Source: an uncultured Alphaproteobacteria bacterium
GTDB lineage: Bacteria > Pseudomonadota > Alphaproteobacteria > Caulobacterales > Hyphomonadaceae
Assembly: GCA_903831255.1 (NCBI GenBank)
Contig: CAIKWZ010000055.1
Location: 1 to 55,911 of the forward strand
Direction: 5' to 3'
Length of the DNA stretch: 55,911 bases
The stretch's first letter is position 1; every line of letters begins with the position of its first letter. The translations under genes and the position numbers were made by a program. Below the pieces are notes generated by a model that worked only from the letters and a program-made list of their open reading frames with translations, did not search any database and was not told the DNA's origin. Positions 1-7,899 of this stretch are shown one piece after another.

Positions 1-2
1 GT

Positions 3-719
3 CGCGGCGATGATCATCTGCGGGTGTTTCGCGCCTCAACCGTTCCGGCCGTCCGTCATGTCTATTCGGCGCTCGCCACCGGCGGGTATGGGGCAAGCCT
101 TCTGCCCACTGGGCTTTATGTCTACCGGACGGGCGATCACCTCGGCGCCTATCCGAACAGGATCCAGCGGGGCGCGCTGCGCATCCAGAGCGATTACGCA
201 GTTCTGCGCACCGTCAGAAACCTGACCTTCGACCCCTATGAAGAGACAACCTTCTGGTCGAACGGGGCAGCGCACAACATTCATGCAGGCGGTGCGGCTG
301 AACGCTTCAGCTGCGCAGGCTGTCAGGTGATCCCCGGCGGTTATGGCGGCGCCGACCGGATGATCTCGCAGGGAGACTGGGCGCGCTTTCAGCGAGACGC
401 AGGGCTGAGGCGAGCGGATGGAAGCTTCGCGCCTGAGGGATCGCTGCCGGCATTCGACTACATGCTGCTGACAGGCGAGGAGGCGGCCCTCGCCGCCGCC
501 GCTCAGCCGGCCTTTCTGAACGGCTATCGTCGTCTGAGGCCGGGAAGCTCAGGGTCGGCGGTCACCCGACTTCAGAAACGCCTCATCACGCGACATGGGA
601 GCCGGATATCCGGACTGCGGGACGATGGACGCTTCGGCCTGATGACCTCCATGGGCGTTCTTCTTGAGTCCAAGCGCACCACGCGGGAATACGCCTCACC
701 GATCGTCATCTCCGGATAG
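3..719 (+). CDS. Secreted peptidoglycan-binding-type protein, 5' end missing
   Basis: The frame is already open at base 3, before any credible start, so this is the C-terminal part (about 238 residues) of a gene that begins left of the window. The last 60 residues (from about GYRRLRPGSSG, with the LQKRL helix and a DGRFG loop) look like a PG_binding_1 repeat, the small cell-wall-binding fold. Before it is a stretch with NIHAGG followed about ten residues later by SCAGCQVIPGG, reminiscent of the His...S-x-G-C arrangement of YkuD-type L,D-transpeptidases, though the serine position is shifted. A cell-wall hydrolase or transpeptidase-like role is inferred; the substrate is unknown. The stop at 717-719 is clear. 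Confidence 0.6.
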   Translation, partial: RGDDHLRVFRASTVPAVRHVYSALATGGYGASLLPTGLYVYRTGDHLGAYPNRIQRGALRIQSDYAVLRTVRNLTFDPYEETTFWSNGAAHNIHAGGAAERFSCAGCQVIPGGYGGADRMISQGDWARFQRDAGLRRADGSFAPEGSLPAFDYMLLTGEEAALAAAAQPAFLNGYRRLRPGSSGSAVTRLQKRLITRHGSRISGLRDDGRFGLMTSMGVLLESKRTTREYASPIVISG

Positions 720-851
720 ATAAGGCCTCAATCGCCATGCGACGCCGGATCGCGGCGCCCCGCCATGGGTCGACGTCGGCGAAAGAGACGATAAACTCAA
801 CGGTCGTTGACCTGTCCTTCTGACATCTCAACCGACCGGAGCGCCTGTCTC

Positions 852-1982
852 ATGTCCCCCTTGAATGCGGATGACGCCCGAGACGCCGCCCGGCGTCGCC
901 TGCCGCGCTTTCTCTTCGACTATGTGGATGGCGGAGCGGGCGAGGAGACGACGCTCCGCGCCAATACCTCCGACCTCTCGAACATCCGTCTGCGCCAGCG
1001 CGTCCTGCGGGATGTGGCGGATATCCGCCTTGAGACGACCGTATTCGGCGAAACGCTCGCCATGCCGGTTATCCTCGCGCCTGTGGGGCTTGCCGGCATG
1101 CTCGCCCGTCGCGGCGAGGTGCAGGCGGCGCGCGCCGCGCGCGCCGCCGGGGTCCCATTCACCCTCTCGACCGTCTCCCTGTGTCCCATCTCTGAGGTGG
1201 CCGGCGCCGTCTCGGGCGGCCTGTGGTTTCAGCTCTACGTGCTCAAGGATCGCGGCTTCATGGCTGACGCACTCGACCGGGCCAAGGCGGCCGGTGTGCG
1301 CGTTCTGGTGTTCACGGTCGATATGCCCGTCCCCGGCGCTCGCCGGCGCGATGCGCGCTCGGGCATGAGCGGCCCCAACGGACCGGCGCGGCGCCTGCTT
1401 CAGGCGTTCGGCAAACCCCGCTGGGCGATCGATGTCGGGCTCTTCGGCCGGCCGCACACCCTGGGCGGAGTTTCAGCCTATCTTGGGCGCGCTACGGGCC
1501 TCACGGACTATATCGGCTGGCTTGGCGACAATTTCGATCCCTCGATCAGCTGGAGCGATCTCGAATGGATCCGCAACAGCTGGGACGGTCCCATCATCAT
1601 CAAGGGCGTGCTCGATCCGGAGGACGCCCGTGAGGCCCGCCGCTTCGGCGCCGACGGCCTCGTCGTGTCCAACCATGGCGGTCGTCAGCTCGAAGGCGCG
1701 CTCTCGACGACCCGCGCCCTGCCCGCCATCGCCGACGCCGTCGGCTCGGACATGGTCGTCCTTGCCGATTCAGGTGTCCGCTCAGGTCTCGACGTCGTTC
1801 GGATGATGGCCCTCGGCGCGCGAGCCGTGATGATCGGGCGCGCAGCCGCCTACGCCCTGGCCGCCGGAGGCGAAGCAGGCGTGAGCGCCCTTCTCGAAAG
1901 CTTTGCCCGCGACATGAAGGCGAGCCTCGCCCTGTCGGGCGTCCGGTCGGTGGGCGATATCTCCGGTGACATCCTCGCCTGA
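852..1982 (+). CDS. lldD: L-lactate dehydrogenase (FMN-dependent, quinone/cytochrome-linked)
   Basis: This 376-residue protein is a member of the FMN-dependent alpha-hydroxy-acid dehydrogenases that oxidise L-lactate to pyruvate at the inner membrane and pass electrons to the respiratory chain. The match to the E. coli LldD sequence as I recall it is close along the whole length: [10 protein letters not shown] near the start, [50 protein letters not shown], and the active-site segment SNHGGRQ with the catalytic His at residue 275. The flavin phosphate site follows as [19 protein letters not shown] chose ATG 852 (CGGAG about ten bases upstream) over a TTG at 807. A cytochrome c lipoprotein lies 84 bases downstream and may share its electron path. 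No lldR or lldP permease is adjacent. Confidence 0.93.
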   Translation: MSPLNADDARDAARRRLPRFLFDYVDGGAGEETTLRANTSDLSNIRLRQRVLRDVADIRLETTVFGETLAMPVILAPVGLAGMLARRGEVQAARAARAAGVPFTLSTVSLCPISEVAGAVSGGLWFQLYVLKDRGFMADALDRAKAAGVRVLVFTVDMPVPGARRRDARSGMSGPNGPARRLLQAFGKPRWAIDVGLFGRPHTLGGVSAYLGRATGLTDYIGWLGDNFDPSISWSDLEWIRNSWDGPIIIKGVLDPEDAREARRFGADGLVVSNHGGRQLEGALSTTRALPAIADAVGSDMVVLADSGVRSGLDVVRMMALGARAVMIGRAAAYALAAGGEAGVSALLESFARDMKASLALSGVRSVGDISGDILA

Positions 1983-2014
1983 CCGAAGCGCATCAGGGGA
2001 GGTTCTCCATCCTT

Positions 2015-2047
2015 CCCGTTTGTGCTCAAAGCTGTCGGACAAACGGG
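2015..2047. promoter_or_regulatory. 9-bp inverted repeat between lldD and cytochrome c
   Basis: The arms CCCGTTTGT (2015-2023) and ACAAACGGG (2039-2047) are perfectly complementary with a 15-base spacer. The site lies after the lldD stop and 20 bases before the cytochrome c start. It has no T-run, so an operator or an mRNA stem that separates the two genes is more likely than an intrinsic terminator. Confidence 0.5.
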
Positions 2048-2066
2048 CCTCCGGGGAGAGATGGAG

Positions 2067-2561
2067 ATGACCAGACGAAACATGCATCTTTCGGGAGCGG
2101 TGATGATCGCGCTCGCCCTTGCCGCTTGCGGCGAAGGAGGCTCGCCGACGCCCGCCGCCGAAACGACGCAGACACAGGCGGCCGAGCCCCCAGCCCCCAC
2201 CGTTCCTGCGCTGACGCTTTCAGACCTCCCGGCACCTTACAACGAAGCCGATCTCGAACGCGGCAAGGCGGTCTTCGCCAAATGCCGCAACTGTCACTCG
2301 CTCGTGGCCGCCGAAGGCGCCCGGGTGGGACCCAACCTTCACGGCGTCTTCGAACGCCCGACCGCCTCAGCCGAAGGCTTCCGATATTCTCCCGCTCTCG
2401 CTGAATGGCCCGAGGAGACCTGGCGTCCCGACCTTCTGGAACAATGGCTTGAGAAGCCCAAGGATTTCCTTCCCGGGAGCTCGATGTTCTTCAACGGCAT
2501 CGATGACGCGGACGATCGGCGGGATGTGATCGCCTTCCTGCTCATCGAAACACGTCGCTGA
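2067..2561 (+). CDS. Lipid-anchored cytochrome c
   Basis: A 164-residue class I-like cytochrome c. The N-terminus (MTRRNMHLSGAVMIALALAAC) is a lipoprotein signal with the lipobox cysteine at residue 21, so the protein should be tethered on the periplasmic side. A Pro/Thr-rich linker follows. The haem-binding motif CRNCH is at residues 73-77, then VGPNLHGVF, and the likely axial Met at residue 140 in PGSSMFF. ATG 2067 is preferred over ATG 2061 because the GGGGAGAG ribosome site ends at 2060. It follows lldD by 84 bases on the same strand, so an electron-transfer link to lactate oxidation is a reasonable inference, not shown. Confidence 0.85.
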   Translation: MTRRNMHLSGAVMIALALAACGEGGSPTPAAETTQTQAAEPPAPTVPALTLSDLPAPYNEADLERGKAVFAKCRNCHSLVAAEGARVGPNLHGVFERPTASAEGFRYSPALAEWPEETWRPDLLEQWLEKPKDFLPGSSMFFNGIDDADDRRDVIAFLLIETRR

Positions 2562-2623
2562 GACCGGGAAAGGTCCGCAACCGCCATCGATCCGCCGCCA
2601 TCCGCAAAGAGAGGTTTGACCCC

Positions 2624-3703
2624 ATGACGATGCGCCGACTGTTCAGAGGTCTTCTTCTGGCGCCGCTCGTGTGTCTCGCCGCCGCACATGCGCAGGCGCC
2701 ATCCGGCGATCTTCGCTCAGCGCAAACCGAACGCATCGAGGCGGCAGCCCGGACCTTCATGAAGGACACCGGCATCGCGAACATGTCCTTCCTGCTGATG
2801 CGCGGAGAGACAGTCCTCATGAGACGCGATTACGGCGCCTATGATGAGACGACCGTTCTCCCTCTGGCCTCGGCGACGAAGTGGGTCACCGGCGCCATGA
2901 TCATGCGCAGCGTCGATCGCGGCGAACTCAGTCTCGACGCCAGCATCGGAGCCTACGTGTCCGGACTTCCCGGCACGCATGCAGGTCTCAGGGTAAGAGA
3001 GCTCCTCTCCTACACCGCCGGCCTCCCCTCACTGGCGGATGGAGGCGGAGACATTGCGCAGAACAAGCGCATGGCGATGGATGAAGCAGCCCGCGCGCTG
3101 GCGGTCCGCCCTCCGACGACCCCGCCTTCGACAGATTTCGCCTATGGCGGCCCCGACTTCCAGTTCCTGGGGGCGGCTCTTGAAGCGAAGACCGGCTCGA
3201 AATGGGCCTCCGTGTTTGACGAAGCCTTCGCCCGTCCCATGGGGCTGTCGCCCTTTTACTGGAGCAACCCAAAGGGACCCAATCCGCCGAACACGGTCGC
3301 CAACCCCCTTCTGCAGGCAGGCGCCGCAACGACGCTGACCGCTTATGGCCGCTTCCTGACCATGATCGCAGGAAAGGGCGTGTTCGAGGGACGGCGCTAT
3401 CTCAGCGAAGCTGCCATCCGCCGCATGGAGGAGAGCGCGACCGACGGCCTGACCCTGCGCTATGTGCCCGACGGCGCGCCGGACGGGGCGGCCTACAATC
3501 TCGCTCACTGGTGCGAGCGCCCCGCCCCGTCGGGATGCCTCATGCTGTCGAGTCCGGGCGCCTTCGGCGTCTATCCCTGGATCGATCGGCCAAACGGCCT
3601 TCACGGCGTCATCTTTGTGGAGGACCGCCTGGCGCGTATCGCTGGTGAAGCCAGAGCCTTTCGGGACGAGATGATCGCCTCCGCCCGTTCGGGCGCACAG
3701 TGA
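2624..3703 (+). CDS. Beta-lactamase-family serine hydrolase (class C / esterase EstB type)
   Basis: A 359-residue exported protein with a Sec signal peptide ending near AHA (residues 20-23). The serine nucleophile motif SATK is at residues 83-86 (S-x-x-K), followed by the family's conserved LLSYTAGLPS, and a Tyr in FAYGGPDF (about residue 174) is the likely second catalytic element. The length and motif order fit the beta-lactamase/transpeptidase-like fold that includes penicillin-binding esterases and D-aminopeptidases; most members are not resistance enzymes. GAGAGG lies about ten bases before ATG 2624. The real substrate cannot be read from sequence. Confidence 0.85.
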   Translation: MTMRRLFRGLLLAPLVCLAAAHAQAPSGDLRSAQTERIEAAARTFMKDTGIANMSFLLMRGETVLMRRDYGAYDETTVLPLASATKWVTGAMIMRSVDRGELSLDASIGAYVSGLPGTHAGLRVRELLSYTAGLPSLADGGGDIAQNKRMAMDEAARALAVRPPTTPPSTDFAYGGPDFQFLGAALEAKTGSKWASVFDEAFARPMGLSPFYWSNPKGPNPPNTVANPLLQAGAATTLTAYGRFLTMIAGKGVFEGRRYLSEAAIRRMEESATDGLTLRYVPDGAPDGAAYNLAHWCERPAPSGCLMLSSPGAFGVYPWIDRPNGLHGVIFVEDRLARIAGEARAFRDEMIASARSGAQ

Positions 3704-3907
3704 CGGACGAATTCTTCGGCAAGGCGTCGATCAGTCGACGAACGGACGATTGGCGACCTCTGCGTGCTCACGATCAGCGGACGCTCACCATGCATGAGCG
3801 ACGGCGGGGTCGGGCGCTGACCGACCGGTTCGAGACGGCGCCCTGAGACAGGCTCAGAACGCGCGCTTCATGTCGAAGGCGATGGAAACGAGGACGCCCG
3901 CCCGAGA
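3704..3907. other. Intergenic spacer with a possible barrel-protein remnant
   Basis: This 200-base gap separates two convergent genes. No intact gene, strong hairpin with a T-run or promoter was seen. On the minus strand, immediately after the aldolase stop, bases 3907-3854 read as a short tail (GVLVSIAFDMKRAF then stop) that alternates hydrophobic residues and ends in Phe, like the C-terminus of an outer-membrane beta-barrel. It has no start and could be a chance reading. Confidence 0.3.
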
Positions 3908-4693
3908 TCAGGCGTCGTAGCCGGGAAGCTCCCGATCAAGCTTGCGCAGGCATCCCGGCCAGGCGAGCTGTCCGGCGCCGCCGAACCCGCGGGCCATCTG
4001 GCCGCGGACCGTCTCGATCGCCGCATCCGGAGCGAGGCGCGCCTTGTCGCGGCCGCCGGACAGGGCGAGGACCTGCATCCGGCAGGCGCGCTCCAGATAG
4101 AAAATGCCCATCCAGCACTCCGCCGCCGTCTCCCCGACCGCCAGCGTGCCATGGTTCCAGAGGAGCATCAGCTTCTTCGATCCGAGGTCGGCGACCAGAC
4201 GCTCACGTTCGTCGAGGTCCAGGGCGATGCCCTCATAGTCATGATAGCTCAGATGCGGGAGGGCGATCAGCGCATGCTGGCTGAGCGGCAGCAGCCCCTC
4301 GTTCTGAGCCGAGACCGCCACACCCTGGTCCGTGTGGAGATGGAGCACGAACTTCGCATCCTCCCGGGCCGAGTGGATCGCCGAGTGAATGGTGAACCCC
4401 GCCGGGTTCACGAAGTAATCGGACGGCTCGACGATGTTCCCCTCGAGGTCGATCTTCACCAGCGACGAGGCGGTGATCTCCCCGAAGAACATGCCGTAGG
4501 GATTGATGAGGAAGTGATGCTCAGGTCCCGGCACCCGAGCGGAGATATGGGTGAAGATGGCGTCATCCCATCCATAGGCGGCCACAAGCCTGTAGAGAGC
4601 GGCCAGATCGACCCGGACCTTCCACTCTTCCGGGCTTACCCGCTCGCGAACCGAAGACCCTGTCGACGAGAATGCCTTAACGTCATCCGCCAT
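3908..4693 (-). CDS. Class II aldolase/adducin family protein
   Basis: A 261-residue protein of the class II aldolase/adducin N-terminal family, which uses a metal (usually Zn) bound by histidines to cleave or epimerise sugar phosphates. The metal-site histidines appear in HLHTDQG (residues 118 and 120) and in WNHGTL (about residue 181). The N-terminal part (YGWDDAIFTHISARVPG) is typical of the uncharacterised, non-sugar-specific branch of the family. ATG 4693 is preceded by GAGGGAG at good distance and is chosen over a TTG at 4708. It is divergent from nadK. The substrate is unknown. Confidence 0.85.
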   Translation of the reverse strand: MADDVKAFSSTGSSVRERVSPEEWKVRVDLAALYRLVAAYGWDDAIFTHISARVPGPEHHFLINPYGMFFGEITASSLVKIDLEGNIVEPSDYFVNPAGFTIHSAIHSAREDAKFVLHLHTDQGVAVSAQNEGLLPLSQHALIALPHLSYHDYEGIALDLDERERLVADLGSKKLMLLWNHGTLAVGETAAECWMGIFYLERACRMQVLALSGGRDKARLAPDAAIETVRGQMARGFGGAGQLAWPGCLRKLDRELPGYDA

Positions 4694-4824
4694 GAGTATC
4701 TCCCTCAACGATCCTGGTTCTGGAGGGGATAGCCCGCCGGAACCCGATGATCCTGAACCTTGAACGGATGGTCGCAGACCCGGCCCTCCAGAGCAACCCT
4801 TGCCGCAGGCGGAAGGTTCATCGG

Positions 4825-4862
4825 GACCTCAGGCCAGACACGCCCATCCAGACCCTGAGGTC
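4825..4862. promoter_or_regulatory. 9-bp inverted repeat upstream of nadK
   Basis: GACCTCAGG (4825-4833) and CCTGAGGTC (4854-4862) form perfect arms around a 20-base spacer, in the 257-base gap between the divergent aldolase-like gene and nadK. It is followed by a run of C rather than T. It could be an operator or a stem in the nadK leader. Confidence 0.35.
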
Positions 4863-4950
4863 GCCCCCCCCAAGATCCCCCAAGATAATGGATGCGGTTT
4901 GATCCCCCGTGACCTAGTGTGGAAGGCGTTTGACCTTCTGGAGCGTCCTC

Positions 4951-5724
4951 ATGGCCGCCAGCGGACTGAAAATCTATTTCACGGCGTCGGAAAAGCCCGC
5001 CGCCCGCGCGGCGCTGACCGCCATGACGCGTCGCTACGGGCAAAGCCCCCCGGAGGACGCCGACGTGATCGTCGCCCTCGGCGGCGACGGATGGATGCTC
5101 GAAGTGCTGCGCGGACGACTGGCCGATCGCAGGCCGGTCTACGGGATGCATCGCGGCACGGTGGGCTTCCTGATGAACGAGTACGCCGAGGAGGACCTGC
5201 CCGCTCGCCTCGATGCGGCGGTTCGGGTGGTCATCCATCCGCTCGAGATGGAGGCGAGAGATAACGCCGGCCAGCGCCACACGCTTCTGGCTATCAACGA
5301 GGTGTCCCTGCTTCGTCAGACCTCGCAAACGGCGCGCCTTCGTATCTCAGTCGACGGCCGGGAGCGGCTGAGCGAACTCTCGGCCGACGGCGTAATCCTC
5401 GCCACGCCCGCCGGATCGACCGCCTATAACCTGTCCGCCCACGGCCCCATCCTGCCGCTCGGCGCCAATCTGCTCGCCCTGACCCCGATCTCACCCTTCC
5501 GACCCCGACGCTGGAGAGGCGCGCTTCTGCGCCATGACGCACACGTCAGGATCGAGGTTCTCGAATCCGATCGCCGGGTGGTGGCGGCGTCTGCGGACAC
5601 CCAGGAGGTCCGTGACGTAGCGGAAGTGAACATCCGGGAAGACAGAAGTCGTCCCTTAACCATGCTTTTTGACGAAGGTCGGGCCCTGGATGAACGGATC
5701 CTTCAGGAACAGTTTTCATACTGA
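4951..5724 (+). CDS. nadK: NAD kinase
   Basis: A 257-residue cytoplasmic enzyme that phosphorylates NAD to NADP. The diagnostic GGDG phosphate-binding motif is at residues 44-47 ([10 protein letters not shown]), and the second motif, [15 protein letters not shown], is intact; both are characteristic of the PpnK family. The length matches the short alphaproteobacterial NAD kinases. ATG 4951 follows a TGGAG site; the longer frame from a TTG at 4930 is not supported. The gene stands between a divergent aldolase-like gene and an Hpt-domain gene on the same strand 66 bases downstream. Confidence 0.95.
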   Translation: MAASGLKIYFTASEKPAARAALTAMTRRYGQSPPEDADVIVALGGDGWMLEVLRGRLADRRPVYGMHRGTVGFLMNEYAEEDLPARLDAAVRVVIHPLEMEARDNAGQRHTLLAINEVSLLRQTSQTARLRISVDGRERLSELSADGVILATPAGSTAYNLSAHGPILPLGANLLALTPISPFRPRRWRGALLRHDAHVRIEVLESDRRVVAASADTQEVRDVAEVNIREDRSRPLTMLFDEGRALDERILQEQFSY

Positions 5725-5790
5725 CTTGATCGAGATCAGTCGCCGACTCATAACGAGAACCATAATTCGCGCACCAACTGCAGAGATCTC

Positions 5791-6252
5791 ATGCGAGAGC
5801 CGAACTCACACGACACCGCCGCCCAGACCGATCGCAGACCGGTCATCAGCGAAGAGGCGGTGGCCCGCGCCCAGGAAGCGGTCGACCGCCTGTCTGCGCG
5901 GTTTGACGACTGGATGACGGAAGAAGTGCGCCGCATGTCCGACGCCTGGTTCGCCTGCGAAACCGCGCACGGGTCCGGTGAGACACTCGAGACGCTCCAC
6001 CGCTGCGCCCACGATCTCAAAGGCCTCGGGCCGACCTGCGGCTATCCCCTGATCGGAGAGCTGGGCGCCGAGCTCTGCCGCCTGACCGGCCCGGCGGTGC
6101 GGCGGGGCGAGATCATCTTCAAGCCGGATCTGGTGCGCGAACACGCGGAAGCCGTTCAGATCGCCCTCGCCGCCCGAATTCGCAGCAGCGAAACGCCGGA
6201 TGGATCGGCCATGCTGTCGCGCCTCGCCGCCCGGCGGACGCTGGCGCGCTGA
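5791..6252 (+). CDS. Hpt (histidine phosphotransfer) domain protein
   Basis: A 153-residue protein with a single histidine-phosphotransfer helix bundle. The phosphorylatable His is residue 74 in AHDLKGLGPTCGYPLIGELG, which matches the Hpt consensus HxxKG. No kinase or receiver domain is attached, so it should act as a relay between a hybrid kinase and a response regulator encoded elsewhere. The N-terminal 30 residues are poorly ordered in composition. It follows nadK on the same strand, but a shared role is not implied. The partner kinase is not in the window. Confidence 0.85.
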   Translation: MREPNSHDTAAQTDRRPVISEEAVARAQEAVDRLSARFDDWMTEEVRRMSDAWFACETAHGSGETLETLHRCAHDLKGLGPTCGYPLIGELGAELCRLTGPAVRRGEIIFKPDLVREHAEAVQIALAARIRSSETPDGSAMLSRLAARRTLAR

Positions 6253-6286
6253 TCGGATCAGAAAAAACCGGCACCCTGAGCGCCCG

Positions 6287-7072
6287 TCAGCTCATGACCC
6301 GTTCAATCGCTTCCTCGACCAGAGAATAGCCCGCCTCGGCCGGAATGCGCAGGATGCGCCGTCCGTCCTGATCGATAAGCTCAGGCTCGACGGTGACGAT
6401 CCGCCGCCCCCTCGCCGAGCGCTCCGCCTCTGCGACATTGGCGGCCGAGCCAAGAAGTTCGAGATTGAGGCGCGTGGGAAACATCAGCTTGGTCTCCCCC
6501 TTCAGCCTCTGCTCGAGCACCGCAGCCGGAGACACCCATCCATGGTCGATTGCTTCGCGGCCGTCATGATGGGCGACCTGAAGCTCAGGCGCGACAGCGA
6601 GGAAAAAATGTGTATCGAACCGCCGGGGCTCAAATGCCGGCGTGATCCAGTGCGCGAAGGGGGCCAGCCGATCCAGCGTCAGGCGCAGTCCCGCCTCCTT
6701 CACCATCCGTAAAAACACCGAACTGTCGGCTTCAACCTCGGGACGAAAGCGCCCCAGTCGCGCGCAGACCTCGGCGTCCGGAACCCGCCCGTCTGCCCGG
6801 TCCTCCGCCAGCAGGAGCCCCGATTCCTCAAACGTCTCGCGGGCCGCAGCGATGCGCAGCGAGCGCTCATAAGCGCTGTAGCTGCCGTCGGAAAACTCCT
6901 GCCAGGCCTCGTCCGCGTCCGCCCCGGCGACCTTGCCCCCGGGGAAAACCCAGGCGCTGGCGCCGAACGCCATGCCCGAGCTCCTGCGCACCATCAGCAC
7001 CTCAAGTTGAGGGGCGTCCCGAACCAGGAGCACCGTGGCGGCCGGCTTCGGATGAGGGGGGGCCTCGGTCAT
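6287..7072 (-). CDS. Nudix hydrolase
   Basis: A 261-residue cytoplasmic Nudix-superfamily protein. The Nudix core RETFEESGL is at residues 78-86, with the two adjacent glutamates that bind metal, preceded by the usual FPGGK strand at about residue 43. The rest, including HWITPAFEPRRFDTHFFLA, resembles the large, poorly characterised bacterial Nudix proteins related to mammalian NUDT19 (CoA or nucleotide-sugar diphosphatases). A second Nudix protein of similar length is at 45115-45891 in this window. Its substrate cannot be predicted. It is divergent from the degenerate EAL gene. Confidence 0.85.
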   Translation of the reverse strand: MTEAPPHPKPAATVLLVRDAPQLEVLMVRRSSGMAFGASAWVFPGGKVAGADADEAWQEFSDGSYSAYERSLRIAAARETFEESGLLLAEDRADGRVPDAEVCARLGRFRPEVEADSSVFLRMVKEAGLRLTLDRLAPFAHWITPAFEPRRFDTHFFLAVAPELQVAHHDGREAIDHGWVSPAAVLEQRLKGETKLMFPTRLNLELLGSAANVAEAERSARGRRIVTVEPELIDQDGRRILRIPAEAGYSLVEEAIERVMS

Positions 7073-7129
7073 TCGCTACCTCCACGGATGGGATTTGATC
7101 AAAATTCACCGATCGGCTTTGTCCGGACC

Positions 7130-7164
7130 TTCAGCCTGACGTGTTAATCACATTGCAGGCTGAA
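7130..7164. promoter_or_regulatory. 35-base dyad upstream of the degenerate EAL gene
   Basis: TTCAGCCTG (7130-7138) and CAGGCTGAA (7156-7164) are perfect 9-bp arms; the 17-base centre contains GTGTTAATCAC, itself a partial palindrome. The dyad ends 25 bases before ATG 7189 and lies in the divergent promoter region shared with the Nudix gene. This looks like a regulator binding site or a leader hairpin. Confidence 0.5.
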
Positions 7165-7188
7165 AAGACAACCGGAACGGACAAGTCC

Positions 7189-7887
7189 ATGGCAGACGTG
7201 CGCGTCCCCCATCTCAGGATCGTGCCGCGCGACCCCGCGCCGGCGCAGACGCGCAGCCCGCGCATCCGCTTCCGGCCGATCGTCCAGCTCCGCGACGGCT
7301 GCGCCTTCGGCGTCCACGCCGAGACCGAATTCAACTTCGAGGACACCTGCCGCCCGAGCGACATGTTTTCCGAAACGCCCCCGTCTGCAGCCGCCTGGCT
7401 CGGAGAGACGATCGAGCGGATCGCCCGCCTCGCCGAGCGCATGGGACAGCAGGATCGTCCCATTTCCCTGACCGCGCCGCTGGCGGCGCTGGCCGACCCC
7501 GACACCCCAATGGCCGCTGAGGCCGGCGCCCGTCGCAGCCGTCTCCTGCCCCAGGAAATCCGGATCGACTTCGCCGACGCCTCCGTCTGCGCCCTCGAGG
7601 ATCAGGGCCTCGAGCGGCTCGAGGCCGTTCACGCGCGCGGCTTCAGGATCGGCCTCGACGCCCGCCGCGGCTGGCGCACCCCCATGGGCGTGCGGGCGCG
7701 CACGATCATCGAAGCGGTGCGTCTCGATCCGGCTCTCTATCGGGACCTGGGCACGCCGGTCTCACGCCTCGAAGCGGCGTCCGCCGAAGGCGTGGCGCTG
7801 ATCGCCGAGAACGTTCACTGGCGGGATGCGGCCGAACTCGAAAAGCTGCACATCGGCTTCGCCCTCAGCCCGCGCGCAGACAGCTGA
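7189..7887 (+). CDS. Degenerate EAL-like protein
   Basis: This 232-residue protein keeps the frame of a cyclic-di-GMP phosphodiesterase EAL domain without its catalytic residues. RFRPIVQLRDGCAFGVHAETEF aligns with the opening of an EAL domain (YQPIVDLxTGxxxGxEAL), but the EAL triplet itself is replaced. Later, GFRIGLDARRGW and EAVRLDPALYRDLG match the strands that normally carry DDFGTG and KID, again lacking most catalytic and metal residues. A non-enzymatic, sensing or scaffold role is inferred. ATG 7189 is chosen over a GTG at 7141, whose leader would overlap the 7130-7164 dyad. It converges on the DUF2336 gene. Confidence 0.6.
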   Translation: MADVRVPHLRIVPRDPAPAQTRSPRIRFRPIVQLRDGCAFGVHAETEFNFEDTCRPSDMFSETPPSAAAWLGETIERIARLAERMGQQDRPISLTAPLAALADPDTPMAAEAGARRSRLLPQEIRIDFADASVCALEDQGLERLEAVHARGFRIGLDARRGWRTPMGVRARTIIEAVRLDPALYRDLGTPVSRLEAASAEGVALIAENVHWRDAAELEKLHIGFALSPRADS

Positions 7888-7899
7888 GGGCCGCCAGCC

